Below, one piece after another: positions 13,881-16,809 of a DNA stretch of 16,809 bases (positions are counted from its first letter, which is position 1; each line of letters starts with the position of its first letter). A model generated the notes under the pieces. The model was not told the origin of the DNA. It worked only from the letters and a program-made list of their open reading frames with translations, and ran no database searches. Position numbers and translations under genes: made by a program. The DNA lies in assembly GCA_031551045.1 (NCBI GenBank), contig JAVBOD010000055.1:1-16809 (forward strand), given 5' to 3'. The DNA is from JAVBOD01 sp031551045 (GTDB lineage: Bacteria > Bacteroidota > Bacteroidia > Bacteroidales > UBA932).

Positions 13881-15613
13881 GAGCGTTTGGCATATTTACG
13901 TCTTCTCCAAAAAATAAAGAATCCACCGATAAGGAACAAGCAGATAAGAGGCAGCATGGTATTAAGCGTAATCCAAAATGACCGATGACGGCGGATTTCC
14001 GTTTTATCCAAGAGGCGCAAGGTCCATTCCCTGCGGCGGATTTGCATGATATCACTATCATCCATCAAATAGCTTAAAGCATTCAGTACAAATTGCCGGT
14101 TCCCGAATTGCACATTCATATATTTATCGAAGCCCAAAGGATAAATCCCGATACCGTCGGCTCTGCGGTTTACTTCATTGCGAATAATATCGCCATCGGC
14201 CACTACCAGCATTTTCGTCGGCTTGCTTTTTGAAACAAACTCAAAGGGAGTTTCATGGTTATAGTGTTCCAATGGACGATTCACAAAAGCAGATTGAAAA
14301 CAGCCTTCCAATAATGCGGCTACCGGTAAAAACGAATGATTAAAAGTTTCTGGAACCGGTTGCTTCGTGGCTTCCTCCAATGAGATACGCAAAGGAACCA
14401 TGGTTGCCTTGCTATATTGCGAGGTGTGCAACAAAATTTGTTTAGCCACTTCTAAATTTCTTCCCACAGTATCAAGGGTGCTGGGATATTTCGCCTCAAT
14501 ATAATTCATGTTCCGCGTAATCACATGCGAAGCAGGAGGAATCAACAAGGGATAATATGTCCAGGGAGCCGGACGGAAATTAGCAGCTTGTCCCGGCGGA
14601 GCAATATTTACAGGAAGGTAGGCCGATTGCAAATCCTGAATAACATTCGGATTGATGCGTGCGCCATATTTGAATAACTGGTCGTCCAACTTATGCGGGC
14701 ATACCAGCGCAAAGGTGATATTACCGCGTGACAAACTATCGTGGTGCACATCCACCGCGTCGATAAACCATGCGGTACGCCCGCCATTCATGATATACTG
14801 ATCCATGACAATCTTATCGGCCTCGCTCCATTCCGTCGTCGGCTTAGCGACTACCACTGCAATATATTCGTCTAAAATTCCAATGTTTCCATCTAATCGT
14901 ACGCGGTCTATGTAAGAAAAAGCCGCTAATTCCCTTATGATATCGCCCGTTTCGTACTCGTCCAATTCGCCATGCCCTTCTACAAATGCTATCCGTGGAA
15001 ATGTTTTTTGGGTAATGCGATGTAATGCGTTCACCAATTCGAATTCTACATTTTGTTGAGCCTCCAACAAATCACGTTCACTGTCTGCATTAGCTTCGCC
15101 TTGCAAAAAGTTGACCGGAACTTCCCGAGTTTCCATTCGCATAGAATCGGCTGCCGGTATAGCAACCGTAGCTATCATTAAGGCTCCCGGAAATAAAACG
15201 CGCTCGGTAGATGAACCGTCCGCCGCGTTTTCCGTGACAACCACCGGCGATAATCCCCTGTTGCGCAAAGTGCCATAAAAACGGTCTAAGTCTTGTGGCT
15301 CTACTTCTTCCGATATATTTACAAACTCATATTGCAAGCGGTTTCCGGCATATACTTTAAGTTCATCAATGGTTTCGCGGATGGTCGTCCGCAGTTTTTT
15401 CAACGCAATGGGCATTTCGCCGTCAAGGTATATTCTTATCAACACCGTTTCGTCAAAACTTCCGGCCACCTCACGGCTTACTTTCGAAAGCGTATAGCGT
15501 TTATCGCCTGTCAAATCAATACGAAAGAAGGCATATTGCGCCACATAGTTCAATAGCACTATGGCCACCAATAATAAGCCGTAATTCGTAATTTGTTTAT
15601 ATTTAATTTTCAT
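13877..15613 (-). CDS. gldG: Gliding-motility-associated ABC transporter auxiliary protein GldG
   Basis: The 578-aa protein has an N-terminal helix (about 11-30), the family hallmark FRIDLTGDKRYTLS just after it, a large extracytoplasmic region, and a C-terminal transmembrane helix (about 549-570, ending in WRRRKYAKRS). Further family features are FPGALM, VEFELVNALHRIT, and FVEGHGELDEYE, all of the ABC-type uncharacterised transport domain. With GldF it is thought to form an ABC-2-type exporter; the substrate is unknown. I prefer the ATG at 15613. A TTG five codons upstream at 15628 is the only alternative and would add MEIKI. It starts 27 bp after gldF and overlaps the next gene by 4 bp. Presence of GldG does not by itself imply gliding. 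Confidence 0.88.
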   Translation of the reverse strand: MKIKYKQITNYGLLLVAIVLLNYVAQYAFFRIDLTGDKRYTLSKVSREVAGSFDETVLIRIYLDGEMPIALKKLRTTIRETIDELKVYAGNRLQYEFVNISEEVEPQDLDRFYGTLRNRGLSPVVVTENAADGSSTERVLFPGALMIATVAIPAADSMRMETREVPVNFLQGEANADSERDLLEAQQNVEFELVNALHRITQKTFPRIAFVEGHGELDEYETGDIIRELAAFSYIDRVRLDGNIGILDEYIAVVVAKPTTEWSEADKIVMDQYIMNGGRTAWFIDAVDVHHDSLSRGNITFALVCPHKLDDQLFKYGARINPNVIQDLQSAYLPVNIAPPGQAANFRPAPWTYYPLLIPPASHVITRNMNYIEAKYPSTLDTVGRNLEVAKQILLHTSQYSKATMVPLRISLEEATKQPVPETFNHSFLPVAALLEGCFQSAFVNRPLEHYNHETPFEFVSKSKPTKMLVVADGDIIRNEVNRRADGIGIYPLGFDKYMNVQFGNRQFVLNALSYLMDDSDIMQIRRREWTLRLLDKTEIRRHRSFWITLNTMLPLICLFLIGGFFIFWRRRKYAKRS

Positions 15614-15640
15614 AATTTTAATTTCCAAGAATAGCTTCCA

Positions 15641-16372
15641 TTACCATTTTCGCGCCGCCAACTTTAGCTTTGCCGCACTTAAAAATAGCACTATTAAACT
15701 CAAGAAATAAATCACATCACGAGAGTCAATCACACCTCTACTCATTGATTTATAATGTTCGTTAATCCCCAAGGACAAAACCGTCTCATCAATCGGTTTC
15801 AACCAAGCCAAGCCCGCCAATCCGTCAAAACCCGTATATAAAAAGAAACAAAGTACGGCCGCTACTATAAACGACACAATTTGGTTATCGGTTAATGACG
15901 AGGCGAATATACCCACCGCAACATATGATGCCGCTAGGAAAAACAACCCGATGTAGGAGCCCCAAGTCCCTCCGGCGTCTATATTCCCGACCGGATTACC
16001 CAAACGGTAAACACTCATAAAATAGACGAGTGTAGGTAATAAAGCAAAAAGCGCCAGCAGCACAGCTGCCAAATATTTTCCCATTACCAACTGATTATCG
16101 GTAATCGGCTTGGTGAGTAGTAATTCAATGGTTCCCGATTTTTTTTCTTCGGCAAAACTACGCATGGTCACTGCCGGAATCAAGAACAAAAAGACCCATG
16201 GAGCAATGGTGAAAAGGGTATCAATAGTGGCAAAACCTCCGTCAATCACGTTCCACTCTCCGGGATTGATCCACATAAACCAAGCGTTTGCCATGAGAAA
16301 AATACCCACAGCAATATAACCTGTGAGCGAGGAGAAAAAAGCGCTTATTTCTTTTTTCAGGATACTGCGCAT
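15641..16372 (-). CDS. gldF: ABC-2 type permease GldF
   Basis: This 243-aa polytopic membrane protein has about six hydrophobic segments. The cytoplasmic signature RSFAEEKKSGTIELLLTKPI (about 71-90) is characteristic of ABC-2 permeases of the GldF/NosY type. It forms the membrane channel of an ABC transporter with GldG as auxiliary protein. The cognate ATPase (GldA) is not adjacent, as often seen when the ATPase is encoded elsewhere. It is the first gene of the gldF-gldG-DUF4340 set and has a predicted -7 element about 30 bp upstream. Confidence 0.9.
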   Translation of the reverse strand: MRSILKKEISAFFSSLTGYIAVGIFLMANAWFMWINPGEWNVIDGGFATIDTLFTIAPWVFLFLIPAVTMRSFAEEKKSGTIELLLTKPITDNQLVMGKYLAAVLLALFALLPTLVYFMSVYRLGNPVGNIDAGGTWGSYIGLFFLAASYVAVGIFASSLTDNQIVSFIVAAVLCFFLYTGFDGLAGLAWLKPIDETVLSLGINEHYKSMSRGVIDSRDVIYFLSLIVLFLSAAKLKLAARKW

Positions 16373-16402
16373 ATTAAGACTTGTTATTTTAGTGTAATTT
16401 TA

Positions 16403-16410
16403 CAAAGGTA
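16403..16410 (-). promoter_or_regulatory. Predicted -7 box for the gldF transcript
   Basis: On the minus strand TACCTTTG is a perfect TAnnTTTG element, about 30 bp before the gldF ATG at 16372. A TTTG lies immediately upstream but at the wrong spacing, and no -33 box is seen at 19-21 nt. The 96-bp gap between gldF and mntP must hold divergent promoters for both genes, so this is a plausible location. Confidence 0.5.
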
Positions 16411-16435
16411 CAAAAAATCGTTTGATAAAATTGAC

Positions 16436-16443
16436 TACTTTTG
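16436..16443 (+). promoter_or_regulatory. Predicted -7 box for mntP
   Basis: TACTTTTG matches TAnnTTTG and lies 25 bp before the mntP ATG at 16469. The only upstream TTTG (16421-16424) is 11 nt away, too close for a -33 box. The leader would be about 20 nt, leaving no room for the manganese-sensing yybP-ykoY riboswitch that controls many mntP genes in other bacteria. Confidence 0.45.
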
Positions 16444-16468
16444 CAAATCAAACTTAACAAATTGCTGC

Positions 16469-16809
16469 ATGAGTTATTCCGAGCTTTTTATTTTGGCTAT
16501 CGGATTATGTTTTGACACGTTAGCCGTTTCACTCTCCGGAGGCGTTTGCCTGAAAAAAAGATGTATAAAGTCGTGGCTAAAAATTGCTGCGACATTTGCT
16601 CTCTTTCAAGGAGGAATGACAGGAATAGGATTCTTGTTTGGCACCGGAGTGAGTGATTACATCACCCGATTTGATCATTGGATAGCTTTTTTCTTATTGG
16701 CATTTATCGGCGCCAAGATGATAAAAGAAAGCTTTGAGAAAGGAAAAGAAAGTTCGGTCAATCTACTCAGCAACCGTGTGCTTATTACCGTCGCCATTGC
16801 AACCAGCAT
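16469..16809 (+). CDS. mntP: Manganese efflux pump MntP, N-terminal part
   Basis: The gene runs off the right edge; 113 codons are visible. The protein is a small six-helix exporter of Mn2+ in the inner membrane, made of two related halves of three helices. The visible half shows Asp16 in AIGLCFDTLAVSLSGG, matching the conserved Asp16 of the E. coli protein, then DHWIAFFLLAFIGAKMIKE (TM3, about 71-89) and, after a charged loop, ITVAIATS, which begins the second half as in E. coli. The second half, including its aspartate, is outside the window. It diverges from gldF across a 96-bp gap. Formerly called YebN/DUF204. Confidence 0.93.
   Translation, partial: MSYSELFILAIGLCFDTLAVSLSGGVCLKKRCIKSWLKIAATFALFQGGMTGIGFLFGTGVSDYITRFDHWIAFFLLAFIGAKMIKESFEKGKESSVNLLSNRVLITVAIATS

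Noticed and set aside
13877..16372. GldF and GldG taken as proof of gliding motility
   Set aside because: Homologues occur in non-gliding members of the phylum, and the core motility and type 9 secretion genes (gldK-N, sprA) are not in this window.
1..16809. CRISPR array, tRNA, rRNA, transposase or phage genes
   Set aside because: I looked for regularly spaced repeats, cloverleaf sequences with CCA-type ends, and transposase or integrase motifs on both strands and found none.

Overview
The window looks like a chromosomal segment of a member of the Bacteroidota, most likely of the order Bacteroidales. Four lines of evidence agree. Protein content is phylum-typical: a DUF4295 protein after L28 and L33, GldF/GldG, and a PorT-like outer-membrane barrel. 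Promoters fit the Bacteroidetes pattern (TTTG, about 20 nt, TAnnTTTG). Start codons are mostly preceded by A/T-rich leaders rather than Shine-Dalgarno sequences. Dispersed palindromic intergenic repeats of a kind common in this phylum are present. The genus cannot be fixed from the sequence alone.

Plus-strand block (1-8098). The window opens in the last 36 codons of nuoK, followed by nuoL, nuoM and nuoN. These are the antiporter-like proton-pumping subunits of respiratory complex I. Each intergenic gap carries a different repeat-like element, and the nuoL-nuoM gap is unusually long (207 bp) and highly structured. A Cu(I)-exporting P1B-type ATPase (copA-like) follows, with its own promoter overlapping the end of nuoN. 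Next comes an unrecognised secreted or membrane-anchored 165-aa protein with its own promoter.

Minus-strand block (16372 down to 8110), read in transcription order: gldF, gldG and a DUF4340-like gene (an ABC-2 transport/auxiliary set without its ATPase); dnaN (sliding clamp); tatA and tatC (twin-arginine translocase); an outer-membrane beta-barrel gene; then rpmB, rpmG and the DUF4295 gene (ribosomal proteins) under a near-perfect promoter and ending in an intrinsic terminator; and finally ftsY (SRP receptor), which converges on the 165-aa gene with an 11-bp gap. At the right edge mntP (Mn2+ exporter), diverging from gldF, is cut by the window end.

Most of the window is housekeeping: respiration, protein export (Tat, SRP), ribosome and replication, with two metal exporters. 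I saw no CRISPR array, tRNA or rRNA gene, transposase or phage gene. No intergenic stretch exceeds 300 bases. The points most worth a second look are the NuoM subunit, which lacks the conserved pump lysine in TM7, the structured nuoL-nuoM spacer, the DUF4295 gene as a probable phylum-specific ribosomal protein, the GldFG-DUF4340 set, and the orphan 165-aa gene.
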